Source of the DNA: Devosia sp.
Lineage (GTDB): Bacteria > Pseudomonadota > Alphaproteobacteria > Rhizobiales > Devosiaceae
Reading direction: 5' to 3'
DNA length: 64,000 nt
NCBI GenBank assembly: GCA_015234425.1
Contig: JADGNE010000043.1
Coordinates: 1 to 64,000 of the forward strand
Shown here: positions 63,504-64,000 of the stretch, piece by piece
Layout of the letters: every line of letters begins with the position of its first letter
How positions within the stretch are numbered: the first letter of the stretch is position 1
Translations under genes and position numbers: made by a program
Notes under the pieces: model-generated
The model's input: the letters and a program-made list of their open reading frames with translations, nothing else
What the model was told of the DNA's origin: nothing
Database searches by the model: none

Positions 63504-64000
63504 TCACGACCCCGGTGCCACGGCGCCGGGGTCGATCTCTTCCGGCGGTACCCTGACCCAGTCCTCGCCCCGGCACACCACATTGAACAGCACACAGCCA
63601 TTGAGGCGCACGAGGTCTGGTCCCAGCATTTCCATATAGCCCGAGTAGCTGTTGCCGTCCTCCGGGTTGTAGACTTCTCCGTCAAAGACGGTGGGCCGTT
63701 CCCCGGGCCGCAGAGTCAGGATCTGCAGTCCCAGCATCGGCCGGCTTCGCAGCGCCGGATCCTTGTTCCGCTCATCGTAGAACTCCTCGACTTCCATCGC
63801 TGCCGCGGCTTCTGCCTCCGCGCTGCTCAGCATGCCTTCAGGCACAATGATCTTGCTGAGATAGCCGCAGAATCCCGCGGGGCAGGGGGCTATGGTGACC
63901 TCGGAAGCCAGCGCCGTCCGCCAGACCCCTTCAATCGGCGCCACAGTCTGCGCCTGGGCGGCAGAATGTGTGGCGAAGGCAAAAACGAGAAAAAGTCCGA
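63504..64000 (-). CDS. DUF2147-domain exported protein, 5' end outside window
   Basis: The minus-strand frame runs open past position 64000. The visible N-terminal part is GLFLVFAFATHSAAQAQ, the end of a signal peptide. The mature domain follows: PIEGVWRTALASEVTIAPCPAGFCGYLSKII, then VYNPEDGNSYSGYMEMLGPDLVRLNGCV. The GxW opening, the paired Cys and the DGxSYxG pattern fit DUF2147 proteins; function is unknown. A GTG at 63944 would be an internal start but would drop the signal peptide. It converges on the GST gene with six bases between stops. Confidence 0.82.
   Translation of the reverse strand, partial: GLFLVFAFATHSAAQAQTVAPIEGVWRTALASEVTIAPCPAGFCGYLSKIIVPEGMLSSAEAEAAAAMEVEEFYDERNKDPALRSRPMLGLQILTLRPGERPTVFDGEVYNPEDGNSYSGYMEMLGPDLVRLNGCVLFNVVCRGEDWVRVPPEEIDPGAVAPGS

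Overview
The window looks like chromosomal DNA of an alphaproteobacterium of the order Hyphomicrobiales (Rhizobiales), possibly a Devosia-type genus. This is inferred from high GC content and conserved gene order, not from a database match. The blocks that suggest it are rpsF-rpsR-rplI-dnaB-alr-radA-cvpA-purF, fabD-fabG-acpP-fabF-mltG-yicC-gmk, and lptF-lptG-lptD-surA-pdxA-rsmA with holC alongside.

Bases 1-5.2 kb are accessory DNA ending at the 3' end of a tRNA-Gln(CTG) gene. A complete IS66-family element (345-2819, three genes tnpA/tnpB/tnpC) is flanked by a perfect 8-bp target duplication. It has split a minus-strand gene for a DUF3800-domain protein whose two halves read in one frame across the insertion. 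Upstream of that gene on the same strand are a small unknown protein, a secreted Excalibur-domain protein and a secreted staphylococcal-nuclease-like protein. A DUF983 zinc-ribbon membrane protein reads the other way.

From 5.2 to 30.6 kb the genes are mostly housekeeping: ppx/gppA-like phosphatase, rlmE, a tandem pair of DHA2-type MFS exporters, guaB, a glyoxalase-fold protein, a MAPEG protein, an RsmB-like methyltransferase, guaA, an HEPN-like protein, a TPR membrane protein, der and a CNNM/CorC-type protein. A long minus-strand series follows: GNAT, SDR, purF, cvpA, radA, DUF1697, alr, dnaB, rplI, rpsR, rpsF. At 30.8-32.3 kb lies a MASE1-GGDEF diguanylate cyclase gene that appears broken by a one-base frameshift.

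From 32.4 to 38.7 kb runs the fatty-acid/cell-wall cluster fabD-fabG-acpP-fabF-mltG-yicC-gmk (+). It converges on the minus-strand outer-membrane cluster lptF-lptG-lptD-surA-pdxA-rsmA (46.2-38.7 kb), in which most genes overlap by 1-4 bases. Divergent from that cluster are holC and a YitT-family gene. A tandem pair of secreted DUF4344 metallopeptidases, an ABC-F ATPase, ndk and a DEAD-box helicase follow.

From 54.4 to 64 kb are a transport/regulation group (MFS, MarR regulator, divergent 14-TM DHA2 exporter with a good candidate operator), an unknown membrane protein preceded by several inverted repeats, a REP-like intergenic repeat, a molybdopterin oxidoreductase overlapping a TauE/SafE exporter tail-to-tail, a Glyoxalase_8-type small protein, a YfcG-like glutathione transferase and a truncated DUF2147 gene running off the end. 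I found no CRISPR array, integrase, prophage or recognisable complete defence system. The best leads are the IS-split DUF3800 gene in its small nuclease-related cassette, the frameshifted cyclase gene, the hairpin that buries the ribosome binding site of the glyoxalase-fold gene, and the duplicated DUF4344 peptidases.
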